In this document: in pieces, positions 1 to 8,018 of the stretch
Layout: each line of letters begins with the position of its first letter
Position numbering within the stretch: the stretch's first letter is position 1
Source of the DNA: Lewinellaceae bacterium
Lineage (GTDB): Bacteria; Bacteroidota; Bacteroidia; Chitinophagales; Saprospiraceae
Reading direction: 5' to 3'
Assembly (NCBI GenBank): GCA_020636315.1
Contig: JACJYA010000001.1
Span: 248,001-312,000, forward strand
DNA: 64,000 nt
Notes under the pieces: generated by a model
Told to the model about the DNA's origin: nothing
The model's database searches: none
The model's input: the letters and a program-made list of their open reading frames with translations, nothing else
Program-made: the position numbers and the translations under genes

Positions 1-501
1 CGGCTGTGATTTGAGGTCTTGAAGGCATGGTCTTGATGTTTCGGGAAACAAATTAGCAAAAAATATTTTTGCCATTTTCCTTCCGGCATGCCCTGCTGTG
101 TTTTTTTGGCCCAAAATAGAAAAGCGGCAGGCCATGGGAAAACCTACCGCTCTCTGGCAATTGGGATACTATGGAAATGGATGTTATATTTTGAAAACGG
201 CCTAATATGGGCCCCTTTAATAACTCTTTTTATTCAAATACGAGAAAAGAAGAGAGGCCGGATTATTATTCGGGCAGGAAATTCAAAAAAAACCTCCACC
301 TGGGACAGATGGCGATGATTTAGTCGCAGTACCGGAAACTGGCCACATGAAAGTGGCCGGCCCTGCATCTCTTTGGTATGGGCCATTTGGGTTTTGGGAA
401 GGTTTAAGACAGTGTTTTTCATGACATTTAGGGTTTTAATTGCCCCTCCAGGCTCCAAGCTCAGGCCTGAAGGGGCGGCTTGCCATAGTTATTAGTGTTT
501 A
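1..501. other. Non-coding left edge of window
   Basis: I see no convincing gene here. The short open frames on both strands have neither family resemblance nor a plausible composition. The only structure is a small hairpin at 341-358 (GGCCAC...GTGGCC). The stretch may be the upstream region of a gene beyond the window. It ends at the TTA that flanks the palindromic element beginning at 502. Confidence 0.5.
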
Positions 502-674
502 GAGCTTGTCCAAATTTCCATCAATTGGCTGCAAGCGGCAAATTTCATCCTGCACTTCGTTAAATCCCGATAGACATCGGGACGCCGATGCTTTGGCATC
601 GCCTGCGGTTTTTTCGCCTCGTTCAGAATGAAATTTGCTCGCTTTCTCTCAATCATGGAATTTTGGACAAGCTC
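502..674. mobile_element. MITE-like palindromic element 1, TTA target duplication
   Basis: This 173-bp non-coding element has near-perfect terminal inverted repeats. The left end reads GAGCTTGTCCAAATTTCCAT and the right end is its complement with one mismatch. TTA directly flanks both sides (499-501 and 675-677). Inside the termini the two halves remain imperfectly complementary, for example CAAATTTCAT near 536 and its complement near 630, so the whole unit could fold into one long hairpin. The right TTA is the complement of the TAA stop codon of the MddA-like gene. No transposase is encoded, so it would need one in trans. IS5-group elements make 3-bp TNA duplications, but assigning it to them is inference. 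Confidence 0.7.
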
Positions 675-1511
675 TTAATCATTTTCAATAGGAACCGGCT
701 CAACAATGGAGGCTGCCTGTGGCGCCGGTTTACCATTGTGGCCGCCCTTGAGGAACGGGATCAGTTTGGGGGTATTCTTCATGTACTGAGCATACAGATT
801 TCCGAATTCCTGCATCAGGGTTTTCTCTTCATAGTGGATACCCACTAAAAGATAGCCGGTAAGCCCCAATGCGTAAACCAAATGAGTAACCGTCATAGTG
901 GGAGTAGCCCATATTCCCAGCAGAATGCCTACATATAAGGGGTGGCGCACGTACTTGTAGAAAGCTACGACCTTAAATTTCAATGGGGTATAGGGCCTGC
1001 CCGTAACGTAGAAGTAAGCCTGGCGCAGGCCGAACAGGTCAAAATGGTTGATCAGAAAACTGCTGATAAAAAGAATTACCCAGCCGCTGAAGAAAAGGGA
1101 ATACATGATGTAATACCCTGCCGTTCCGGCGCTTATATTCCAGATCGTTCCACCCAGCGGTTCCCACTGCCACATCAGTAGGAATAGCAACAGCCCGGAA
1201 ACCAGTACGAAGGTGCTCCTTTCCAGAAGAGAAGGAATGAACTTAGTCAGCCATGCCTTGAATGATTGGCGGGCCGTGATGGAATGGTGTAAGCCGAAAA
1301 GGGCTACAAGAGCGAGGTTTTTGGCCAGAGCAGGCAGGAATGCCATTTCCGAAGGGCCGTCGATCGAAAAAGCCGGGATCAGGTTTCCGGAAAAGATGAT
1401 CCAGGCCAGTATTGCGGCAAATCCCGCCAGGTAACTTAATAAAGCAAATACAGAAGCTCCTACTTTTTTCATGATAAGGGTTAAATTTAGGTTTGAAAGA
1501 ATTGTTTTCAT
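675..1511 (-). CDS. mddA: MddA-like methanethiol S-methyltransferase (NnrU/ICMT-type membrane protein)
   Basis: The product is 278 residues with about six hydrophobic segments. It closely follows the pattern I know for MddA, which methylates methanethiol to dimethyl sulfide in the inner membrane using S-adenosylmethionine. Recognisable blocks are LFGLHHS (72-77), ERST (97-100), HFDLFGLRQ (156-164), GRPYTP (171-176), RHPLYVG (189-195) and WATPTMTV (201-208). The RHPLYxG block is typical of isoprenylcysteine-methyltransferase-like enzymes. A second ATG 13 codons in (MKKVGAS) is an alternative start. The last 25 residues, rich in Pro and Ala, extend past the usual end. The stop codon TAA is the target duplication of the palindromic element at 502-674. 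The substrate is inferred from family resemblance and other thiols are possible. Confidence 0.8.
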   Translation of the reverse strand: MKTILSNLNLTLIMKKVGASVFALLSYLAGFAAILAWIIFSGNLIPAFSIDGPSEMAFLPALAKNLALVALFGLHHSITARQSFKAWLTKFIPSLLERSTFVLVSGLLLFLLMWQWEPLGGTIWNISAGTAGYYIMYSLFFSGWVILFISSFLINHFDLFGLRQAYFYVTGRPYTPLKFKVVAFYKYVRHPLYVGILLGIWATPTMTVTHLVYALGLTGYLLVGIHYEEKTLMQEFGNLYAQYMKNTPKLIPFLKGGHNGKPAPQAASIVEPVPIEND

Positions 1512-1753
1512 CTGGTTTTTGGAAGTGATACTACAAGTTTACGGAGAGCTTCCCCGTAATGAAAGCGGATTTGATTGGTGGGTTGATCTTTTCGCTTGGA
1601 TGGTAGGATAACGTTATTTCCCTTCAGAGAATATGGCCGGGGGAGGGCTTTTCAGACAGTGCTCAAAAGAGGAGGTGATGTACTCAACTTAAGGATGTCT
1701 CTGATCAAAAGGAGACGGGGAGAGAGGGAGGTAGGGGGAGAGGGAGACTAGAA

Positions 1754-1864
1754 GGGACTGTTCATAGTTTCTGGTTTATGAGTTCCTCGTTGCTCTGGAA
1801 ACCAGGAACTGAGCCCGTCTTCATTTCTCAGCCGGGTAAAAAACCAGGAACTATGAACAGTCCC
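1754..1864. repeat. Palindromic repeat family GGGACTGTTCATAG, copy 1
   Basis: The ends form a 24-bp inverted repeat with one mismatch: GGGACTGTTCATAGTT at the left and its complement ending at 1864. A second, inner hairpin (CTGGTTT...AAACCAG) lies in the left half. About 50 bp of the left half recur at 53281-53331 with few differences, so this is a dispersed family. It sits between two minus-strand genes, 240 bp upstream of the MddA-like gene and 44 bp downstream of the GNAT stop. It encodes nothing. Confidence 0.65.
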
Positions 1865-1865
1865 C

Positions 1866-1897
1866 ATTAGCACATTAGCAAATTAGCAAATTAGCAA
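1866..1897. repeat. 8-bp tandem array ATTAGCA(A/C), four copies
   Basis: Four consecutive 8-bp units, ATTAGCAC followed by three ATTAGCAA, lie directly after the GGGACTGTTC palindrome and just downstream of the GNAT stop codon. Other 7-8 bp arrays occur between genes elsewhere in the window. Confidence 0.75.
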
Positions 1898-1907
1898 ATT
1901 TACACCC

Positions 1908-2960
1908 TCAAACATTATCATGCCCCGAAATGTACAGAGGTGCTTTTTTCAGTTTAGCCGCCTCCGCTTCCGGAAAGCCCTTCAGGTTTATGATAAACCG
2001 GGCGTCCGAATCACCCACAAAACGATGCAGCAGGCCCATGCTGTTATGCTCCAGTAACACCTGGTGGAAGGGGTCGCGCTCGTCGAGCCAGAAGAGGGCG
2101 GAATGATGCCCGTAACGAGCCAGCAGGGCTTCCAGGATATCCTGCAGGCGGTGCTCACAGCCGGGTTCGACGAAGAACCCTTCGAAGGTGAGAAAGCGAA
2201 AATCACGGGGGTTGAAGATGCGGCTGATCAGAGGGGTGTAGGGAATAACCGGTAAGAGCGCTCCAACCAGGCCCGGTAGTTTTGCAAGCGCCCAGTGGCC
2301 CTGATGAACCTGAACGCCCGCAATAATCTTTCCCTCTTCTTCCAATACGAAATAATCATTATCGAGGAACAGATTATCCGTCATCCAGAAGGCGTAGCCG
2401 GAATATCGCTCTTCGAGCCGGGGAAGGAAGGCCGCAAACTCTGCTTCAGCCAGGGCCCTCACTTTGCTATTTTCCCGGGGGAAGAACCGGCTGAAGCCTA
2501 TGGTTTTCACAGTCGCCAGTTCGCTGAAGCCTACAGAATGCACTACTTTTCGCACCCGGGCATTCCTGGCCTCAATGGAGGCGTAAAAGGCCGTTTGCCG
2601 CTCCTCGTTATCGATGGCCCACTTCATCACCGTCCGGCTGAACCGGCCGACCAGCCCTTTTCCCTGCATTTCCGGGCCGGCGGCAAAATAGCGGATATAT
2701 ACGCCGGTGTTCTCCTGCCCGTGGCTCCAGATGGTGCGCCGGCAAAAGGTGACCGCCGCATGGAGTTTGCCTTCCCAGCGAGCAGTGAAAAAATAAGGGT
2801 CGGGAATACGGCTGAGATGCTCCCGGCTGTAATAGTGGTGGTAAAGCGTCTTACTTGTGCCGAATGAGACGTGCTCCATAATGTTGAAGAATTCCTCCTC
2901 CATCACATACTCCTTGTATATCTGATAGCCGTTTTCTTCGAAGAGTAATTCGCGCTCCAT
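1908..2960 (-). CDS. GNAT-family N-acetyltransferase
   Basis: The product has 350 residues. Residues about 15-150 carry a GNAT fold with the acetyl-CoA pyrophosphate-binding loop at 99-105 (QGKGLVG), preceded by the beta-4-like IRYFAAGPEMQ and followed by a helix and the typical ARNARVRKVVHSVGF segment. The C-terminal 200 residues look like a second, diverged GNAT-like half (FLTFEGFFVEPG...LEALLARYGHHSALFWLDERDP), so it may be a tandem GNAT protein. The acceptor substrate cannot be read from the sequence. It lies 81 bp downstream of the TonB-dependent receptor on the same strand and could share its transcript. It has no signal peptide, so it should be cytoplasmic. Confidence 0.7.
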   Translation of the reverse strand: MERELLFEENGYQIYKEYVMEEEFFNIMEHVSFGTSKTLYHHYYSREHLSRIPDPYFFTARWEGKLHAAVTFCRRTIWSHGQENTGVYIRYFAAGPEMQGKGLVGRFSRTVMKWAIDNEERQTAFYASIEARNARVRKVVHSVGFSELATVKTIGFSRFFPRENSKVRALAEAEFAAFLPRLEERYSGYAFWMTDNLFLDNDYFVLEEEGKIIAGVQVHQGHWALAKLPGLVGALLPVIPYTPLISRIFNPRDFRFLTFEGFFVEPGCEHRLQDILEALLARYGHHSALFWLDERDPFHQVLLEHNSMGLLHRFVGDSDARFIINLKGFPEAEAAKLKKAPLYISGHDNV

Positions 2961-3041
2961 GGCCTTTCGTTTTGGATTGATGCTGCTTTCCTGTAAACCG
3001 ACAGGAAAAATAAGAAAAAAAAGGCCTATGCAACAGCAGCC

Positions 3042-5369
3042 CTAAAATTCAATCCGGTAAGTTAGAATGGGAATAATACCCAGCTGATACTTCTCCACCA
3101 CCTTCATCTGCTGGGTATCGTAATAACTGAACGCCACATTCTGTGTATTGGCCAGGTTCTGAATATCCAGGGCCAGCGTAGAGTTGAACTTTTGCCGGTT
3201 CCATTTCCGGTAAACGCGCAGGTCGGTGCGGAAATAGGCCGGCTGCTGAACGGAGAAGGCCTTTTCCTGAAGAAAAACAGCCTCCCCCGACCCTGCAGAA
3301 GCCTCTACATCGATGGGGGTATCCCGGAACCCACCCAGATATACCAACCTGATGCTGGCTCCCCAGGCCACCAGGCGGCTCGCTTTCTTTTGCTTTGCCC
3401 ATTCCTTTCCGAGAGTGCTGTTCAGAATGTAATTGCCGTTGAAACGGGTGTCTCGTTCGACCCCGTCACTTCCCTTGTATTTCGACTGGTATAAGGTGCC
3501 GTTGAGCAGGTAAAAGACACCATCGGTAAACAAACGCTGCAACGTTACTTCCAGGCCGTAGTTCATCCCCGTACCTTCATTAACCAGGGCGTGGTTGACA
3601 AAGCCTTCGGTGAGGTTCAGTGCGGAAAAGGAGTTGCGGGCATCGGCAGCAATGGGAACGTCAAAAAGAGACTGGTAATAAGCCTCGGCCTGCAGAGAAG
3701 TAGCGGGGCCCAGTTGCCGGCGATAGCTCATAACGATATGATGAGCCCGGGTAAGGCCCAATTGCCGGCCTTCATTTGCATTATGAATGAAATACAGCTG
3801 TGCCGGCTGCAACTGGCTGTGCAACCCATAGGCCAGGCTCAGGCGATCCCTGGGAGTGAAGCGCCACTCCATCGAGATGCGGGGCTCAAGAGCGCTGCTG
3901 CCGGAAAAGCTGAAATACATGAAATGAAGGCCGGCATTTATCCGGATGGCCGGCGATAACATCCCGCTCCAGCTGAGATAGGGTTGCAGCAAAAGGCCCC
4001 CTCCATCACCGGAAGCCAGGGTATCCACAGCTCTGGCAACGGACAGCATATCATAGTACTGCCGGGTAAGGCGAAAACCCAACCGCAGGGAAGCCGCATG
4101 CGCCAGCTTCCGGTTGACAAAACTGTGCAGCGTGTATTTGGCTTCAGTTTGTTCATCCTTTTCCTCCCGGACAGGCACGTATTCACTATCCAGGCGCTCC
4201 CCAATGCGGGAGCTGTTGGCCGCTGAAACCGCCACAGCGGTATGCCAGAGGGTGCGCTGGCCGACAGGCAACTCATAGCTTCCTCCCAAAGCTCCCATCT
4301 TCGAACGGAAGGTTATATCAAAACCGTCTTTTGCAAACTCCCAGAGGCTGGAGTCCCGTTCTGCTTCGAAGAGGTTTTCGCTTATTCCTCCCAGGCCGAA
4401 CAAGGTAAAACAGCCTCCGTTCTTTCCCGGAAAGGAAAGATTAAAAGAAAGGTCCTGGAAGTTGATCTGCTCATCGCCAAAATCAACGCCCAGGCTGGTG
4501 ATCAGCCCTACCGTGCTGTAGCGGTAATTGGCCAGATAGGAAGCTCCGCTCTGCCGGGAAATCGGCCCTTCTGCCGAGAGGCCGATCCCGATCAGGCCCG
4601 CCTGCAGAATCTGCTCATGTCGTTCGTCGTTGCCGGAACGCAGGCGCATGTCGAGCACTCCGCTGAGAGCATTGCCGTAACTGGCGGGAAAAGCGCCGGT
4701 GTAAAAGTGAGATGTTCCCAGCATCTGGGCGCTGAGAATGTTGACACCGCCCCCATTCCGGGTAGGGCGGTCGCTGAAAGTACCGGCGTTGGAGGTGTGG
4801 TTGGGGTTGACAATATCGAGCCCTTCCAGCCGCCAGATCAGGCTGTTGGGCGAGTTGCCCCGAACGACCAACCCGTTCGCCTGATCGTTATCATTTACCA
4901 CCCCGGCAAACGCAGTGGACAGGCGCGCGGGGTCATAAAAAGTAGCGGGGAAACGGCGCGTTTCCTCCACTGTGATGGTTTGCACGCTGAGCGGGTGCGG
5001 CACCCTGATGTCGCTGCGCGATGCACTCACCTCTACCGCTTCCAGGCCCATGGGCCGCTCCTTCAGCTCCAGGTTCAGAATGGTTTCCTTTCCGGATTCA
5101 GCCAATACCTCAGCCAACAACAACTCTTCGTAGCCAACGTGGCGGGCTTCCAGCGAATACCGCCCCACCGGCACTTCTTCAAGGCGAAAATAGCCGGCCG
5201 TATCCGTCACTGTACCTCTATTCAGGTCCGGGATAGCTACGGTTGCCCCAACCAAAGGCTGCCGGCTATCGGCATCGGTAATGCGGCCCCGGATCGTTTG
5301 AGTAGGCGCCTGAGCGAATGCAACCAGGGGAAGGGCCAGGAGGATGGCCTGAAGGAAACGTCGCTTCAT
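3042..5369 (-). CDS. TonB-dependent outer-membrane receptor with carboxypeptidase-regulatory-like N-domain
   Basis: The 775-residue product begins with a signal peptide (about 1-19, cleavage after VAFAQA). A carboxypeptidase D regulatory-like beta-sandwich follows at about 23-105 (IRGRITDADSRQPLVGATV), then a plug domain at about 115-230 (PHPLSVQTITVEETRRFPATF, NGLVVRGNSPNSLIWRLEGL), then a beta-barrel ending in the aromatic pattern ...ILTYRIEF. This is the common Bacteroidota layout for TonB-energised import of an unknown ligand. No SusD-like partner is next to it, so it is not an obvious polysaccharide-utilisation pair. The missing N-terminal DUF4974 region argues against anti-sigma coupling. 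A TAnnTTTG-type -7 box lies about 47 bp upstream. Confidence 0.85.
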   Translation of the reverse strand: MKRRFLQAILLALPLVAFAQAPTQTIRGRITDADSRQPLVGATVAIPDLNRGTVTDTAGYFRLEEVPVGRYSLEARHVGYEELLLAEVLAESGKETILNLELKERPMGLEAVEVSASRSDIRVPHPLSVQTITVEETRRFPATFYDPARLSTAFAGVVNDNDQANGLVVRGNSPNSLIWRLEGLDIVNPNHTSNAGTFSDRPTRNGGGVNILSAQMLGTSHFYTGAFPASYGNALSGVLDMRLRSGNDERHEQILQAGLIGIGLSAEGPISRQSGASYLANYRYSTVGLITSLGVDFGDEQINFQDLSFNLSFPGKNGGCFTLFGLGGISENLFEAERDSSLWEFAKDGFDITFRSKMGALGGSYELPVGQRTLWHTAVAVSAANSSRIGERLDSEYVPVREEKDEQTEAKYTLHSFVNRKLAHAASLRLGFRLTRQYYDMLSVARAVDTLASGDGGGLLLQPYLSWSGMLSPAIRINAGLHFMYFSFSGSSALEPRISMEWRFTPRDRLSLAYGLHSQLQPAQLYFIHNANEGRQLGLTRAHHIVMSYRRQLGPATSLQAEAYYQSLFDVPIAADARNSFSALNLTEGFVNHALVNEGTGMNYGLEVTLQRLFTDGVFYLLNGTLYQSKYKGSDGVERDTRFNGNYILNSTLGKEWAKQKKASRLVAWGASIRLVYLGGFRDTPIDVEASAGSGEAVFLQEKAFSVQQPAYFRTDLRVYRKWNRQKFNSTLALDIQNLANTQNVAFSYYDTQQMKVVEKYQLGIIPILTYRIEF

Positions 5370-5415
5370 GAATCGTTTTTTTTGAGCTTGTTCAGACGAG
5401 GCCTCAGGTGCGGGG

Positions 5416-5423
5416 CAAAGGTA
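5416..5423 (-). promoter_or_regulatory. Bacteroidota-type -7 box upstream of TonB receptor
   Basis: On the minus strand this reads TACCTTTG, an exact match to the TAnnTTTG -7 element of the primary Bacteroidota sigma factor. It lies 47 bp upstream of the receptor ATG. The -33 TTTG is not clear, so support comes from one box and its position. Confidence 0.4.
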
Positions 5424-5532
5424 GGGAAGAATTGGGAAAATCAGCAGGCGTTCGAGGCCTGAGCACCCCTAACGCTTGCAGCCTTTGGGGTATCTGTGTT
5501 AAAGGAGGAAATATTTGGAAATGCAGAAGCTC

Positions 5533-5552
5533 AAATTTAAGCGGCAATGGGT
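5533..5552. repeat. Half copy of the TTAAGCGGCAA repeat
   Basis: AAATTTAAGCGGCAATGGG matches the left arm of the double-hairpin repeats at 13632 and 43303. The complementary right arm is absent here, so it looks like a truncated copy. Confidence 0.5.
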
Positions 5553-5582
5553 AGGGCTGCAGGTTGAAAATTTGTTGTGGTG

Positions 5583-5619
5583 TCAGATGGAAGGCACTTC
5601 GGAAGTGCCTTCCATCTGA
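5583..5619. repeat. Near-loopless 18-bp perfect palindrome
   Basis: TCAGATGGAAGGCACTTC (5583-5600) is followed after one base by its exact complement (5602-5619). It lies between the TIM-barrel gene and the TonB receptor gene, both on the minus strand. No T-run follows on either strand, so it is not a standard intrinsic terminator. It could be an operator, a cruciform or a repeat remnant. Confidence 0.7.
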
Positions 5620-5653
5620 TATAGTTATCCGCCATCGGTTTTTACAGCAGGCA

Positions 5654-5703
5654 GGGTTCCAAAAGCGGACATTTGCAGCCCAAACGGCCACCTCGAAACA
5701 TGC
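5654..5703. mobile_element. Right-end relic of a MITE-like element at a stop codon
   Basis: These 50 bp match the right end of the element at 26371-26532 (GGTTCCAAAAGCGGACATTT, then GCAGCCC, CACCTC and AAACA) and end in ATGC directly before TAA (5704-5706). As at 26532, the last element base plus TA forms the TAG stop of the minus-strand gene. A diverged left end may be GAGCTTGTTCAGACGAGG at 5384, preceded by TTT instead of TAA. That pairing is a guess. Confidence 0.5.
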
Positions 5704-6755
5704 TAAAGGCCAAGCACCTTTCGGTTCTGCTCATCATCGGCACCACCTCCGGCGAAATCGTCGAAGGCTTTTTCCGTCACTTCGATAATATGGTCCCGGA
5801 TGAATAAAGCGCCTTCCCGGGCGCCCTGTTCCGGGCTTTTGATACAGCATTCCCACTCCAGTACGGCCCAGCTGTCGTAATCGTATTCCGCAAGCTTGCT
5901 GAAGATTGCGCTGAAATCCACTTCCCCGTCGCCCAGCGAACGGAAGCGGCCGGCGCGCTTGAGCCAGGGGCGGTAAGCTCCATAGACCCCCTGTTTGCCG
6001 GTGGGGTTAAACTCGGCGTCTTTCACATGGTAGGCCTTGATGCGCTCGTGGTAAAAATCGATAAACTGCACGTAATCCAGGCATTGCAGGACGAAATGGC
6101 TCGGGTCGTAATTGATGCAGGCCCTTGGATGGCCATCGAGTGCTTCCAGAAACTGCTCGAAGGAATCACCGTCGTGCAGGTCCTCGCCAGGATGCAGCTC
6201 GTAGCAGGCATAGACGCCACATTCTTCGAAGACATCCAGGATGGGGCGCCAGCGATCGGCCAGTTCCTTAAAGCCCATCTCCACCAGCCCTGCCGGGCGT
6301 TGTGGCCAGGGATACATAAAAGGCCAGAGCAGGGCGCCGGAGAAGGTAACATGAGCATCCAGCCCAAGGTTTCGGCTGGCCTGCGCTCCCCACTTCAACT
6401 GCTGTACAGCCCATTCGGTGCGGGCCTTGGGATTACCGTGATAAGCTTCGGGGGCAAAACCGTCGAATAGAGTATCATAGGTGGGATGAACGGCGACGAG
6501 CTGTCCCTGAAGGTGAGTGGAAAGTTCGGTGATCTCCAGGCCGTGTTCAGCGATCCTGCCTTTGAGCTCGTCGCAATAGGTTTTACTTTCCGCCGCCTTT
6601 TGCAGGTCGATCAGGCGGCTTTCCCAGGTGGGGATCTGTACGCCCTTGTATCCCAGGCCGGCTGCCCAACGGCAGATGTTATCCAGTGAATTGAACGGTG
6701 CTTCGTCTCCCATGAACTGCGCCAGGAAGAGGGCAGGCCCTTTGATGGTTTTCAT
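5703..6755 (-). CDS. Sugar phosphate isomerase/epimerase-like TIM barrel (xylose-isomerase-like)
   Basis: The 350-residue protein has no signal peptide and the fold signature of AP-endonuclease-2/xylose-isomerase-like TIM barrels. Probable divalent-metal ligands are E186 (YELHPGE), D217 (INYDPSH), H243 (AYHVKDAE) and E300 (VLEWECC), in the order and spacing usual for the family. Such enzymes isomerise or epimerise sugars and often work beside Gfo/Idh/MocA oxidoreductases and DUF1080 proteins. Both occur 13 kb away, beyond the T9SS block, so the link is suggestive only. The stop codon TAG is formed at the junction with the palindromic element relic ending at 5703. The substrate is unknown. Confidence 0.8.
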   Translation of the reverse strand: MKTIKGPALFLAQFMGDEAPFNSLDNICRWAAGLGYKGVQIPTWESRLIDLQKAAESKTYCDELKGRIAEHGLEITELSTHLQGQLVAVHPTYDTLFDGFAPEAYHGNPKARTEWAVQQLKWGAQASRNLGLDAHVTFSGALLWPFMYPWPQRPAGLVEMGFKELADRWRPILDVFEECGVYACYELHPGEDLHDGDSFEQFLEALDGHPRACINYDPSHFVLQCLDYVQFIDFYHERIKAYHVKDAEFNPTGKQGVYGAYRPWLKRAGRFRSLGDGEVDFSAIFSKLAEYDYDSWAVLEWECCIKSPEQGAREGALFIRDHIIEVTEKAFDDFAGGGADDEQNRKVLGL

Positions 6756-6809
6756 ATTGTCGGTTTTTGTTTTGTAAACGGGCCTTAATTTAAGGAATTT
6801 CTGAAGAAG

Positions 6810-7286
6810 TTAATGTTCCTGGAAGCTTGCAACCTCCTCTTCTACCTCAACTCCTTTCTCAGTGTCAATGTACTCATAATGCCGCCATTCGCCCAGGATC
6901 AGGCCCGCTATCCCAAAAACAAGGACATTGGCAACCGTGTCAGCAATGGCGAACCACACAGGTTCACTAAGCAAGGCTGCAGCGCTCATCAGGCTGACCA
7001 GGTTGAAAGCTGCACCGATCAGCAGGCCGGCGATCAGCCCACCCTGCCCGGAATCGACCGGAACCTGAATGAACATCCACGCCATGAAGTAAAAAGCGAC
7101 AATCGCCCCGACTACACTGGCGACAAATAGCCAGGCGCCTCCTCCGTTAACATCCAGGTACTTGCTGAAAACGTCTCCCAGGGAAACGGTGCCGTTGTAA
7201 AAAAGGCTGTACCACAGCAGAGGGATCAACTGCGACAATACAATGCACAACCAGATTGCTTTGTGATTAAAACCTTGACGTTTCAT
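6810..7286 (-). CDS. DUF1761-like four-helix membrane protein
   Basis: The 158-residue protein has four hydrophobic helices and the LIPLLWYSLFY motif near residues 20-30, which resembles the xLWYSP signature of DUF1761 proteins, together with GLIAGLLIGAAFNLVSL in the middle. No biochemical function is established for this family. It is clearly paralogous to the next gene at 7457: both start MKR...FNHxAIW and share VPVxSGxxGLIxGLxIGAAFN. The 170-bp gap between them contains a strong intrinsic terminator, so they are probably transcribed separately despite having the same orientation. The acidic C-terminal tail should be cytoplasmic or soluble. Confidence 0.65.
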   Translation of the reverse strand: MKRQGFNHKAIWLCIVLSQLIPLLWYSLFYNGTVSLGDVFSKYLDVNGGGAWLFVASVVGAIVAFYFMAWMFIQVPVDSGQGGLIAGLLIGAAFNLVSLMSAAALLSEPVWFAIADTVANVLVFGIAGLILGEWRHYEYIDTEKGVEVEEEVASFQEH

Positions 7287-7375
7287 AATAAAAGGCTTTT
7301 ACTTATAGAACCGTTTCTTCTCCCCCGACGTTTGCTCCTGCCTTCCTATTAACAGTCCGGAAACAGATATCTGCC

Positions 7376-7415
7376 AAAAAAAAGGCTGCCTGGGAATCAA
7401 CGCTCCCAGGCAACC
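7376..7415 (-). terminator. Intrinsic terminator of the 7457 gene
   Basis: A 12-bp stem with one mismatch (GGCTGCCTGGGA at 7384-7395 against 7404-7415) has an 8-nt loop. On the minus strand an eight-T run follows immediately (7376-7383). It lies 42 bp beyond the stop codon. Confidence 0.85.
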
Positions 7416-7456
7416 GGTTAGAATTGCGTCCACCAAATTTTATTCTTTGAGCAGGC

Positions 7457-7930
7457 TTATCCGGCTTCTGCTTCTTCCAGATAGCTTACTTCTCTTTCTT
7501 CTTTACCCCGGGGCAGGATCTCGTACTTCCTCCAGGCCCCAAGGACCAGGCCGGCCAGTGCATATATCAGTACGTTGGCTCCCCCATCTATTACAGCCAG
7601 CTCGACCGGCCGGAAGGAAAACATATTTATGGTGATCAGGCTGATCATATTGAATGCTGCCCCGATGATCAGGCCGGTGATCAAACCGGCGCGCCCTGAC
7701 TCGACCGGCAGGCGGCGGAATATCCATGCCAGAACGTACATACTCACCACTCCTCCCAGAATACTGGTTACGAACAACCACGAGGATTGGTTAGCTTCGA
7801 TATACTTGGCCGTCAGGTTGTTGAGCGTCATCCAGCGATCTTCGAATATGCTGTACCAGACAAGGGGAACTATCTGAGATAGAACGACACAACTCCAAAT
7901 TGCTAAATGATTGAACTTCAGGCGCTTCAT
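7457..7930 (-). CDS. DUF1761-like four-helix membrane protein, paralogue
   Basis: The 157-residue protein has four membrane segments and the SQIVPLVWYSIF motif near the N-terminus. I chose the ATG at 7930 (MKRLKFNHLAIW) because it aligns with the start of the paralogue at 6810-7286; the open frame continues 36 codons upstream with unrelated sequence. Shared blocks include PVESGRAGLITGLIIGAAFN and a last helix ending GLVLGAWRKYE. It is likely a tandem duplicate. Function is unknown. A hairpin with a T-run directly downstream ends its transcript. Confidence 0.65.
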   Translation of the reverse strand: MKRLKFNHLAIWSCVVLSQIVPLVWYSIFEDRWMTLNNLTAKYIEANQSSWLFVTSILGGVVSMYVLAWIFRRLPVESGRAGLITGLIIGAAFNMISLITINMFSFRPVELAVIDGGANVLIYALAGLVLGAWRKYEILPRGKEEREVSYLEEAEAG

Positions 7931-8018
7931 GTTTCTGTTTTTGTTATATAACCGTTGATGCAGGGGGAGATGTTCACTCCCGCCTGAAACACGATAGCGC
8001 CGACAGGTTATTTTTTGC

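Noticed and set aside
88..318. Short plus-strand frame near the left edge
   Set aside because: 76 codons without family resemblance, ribosome-binding site or promoter.
1680..1750. Purine-rich GGGAGAGAGGGAGG stretch as a regulatory element
   Set aside because: Low-complexity sequence without symmetry or position that would support a function.
4242..5462. Plus-strand open frame of 406 codons antisense to the TonB receptor
   Set aside because: Composition is typical of an antisense shadow, with no family resemblance; the receptor covers the same DNA.
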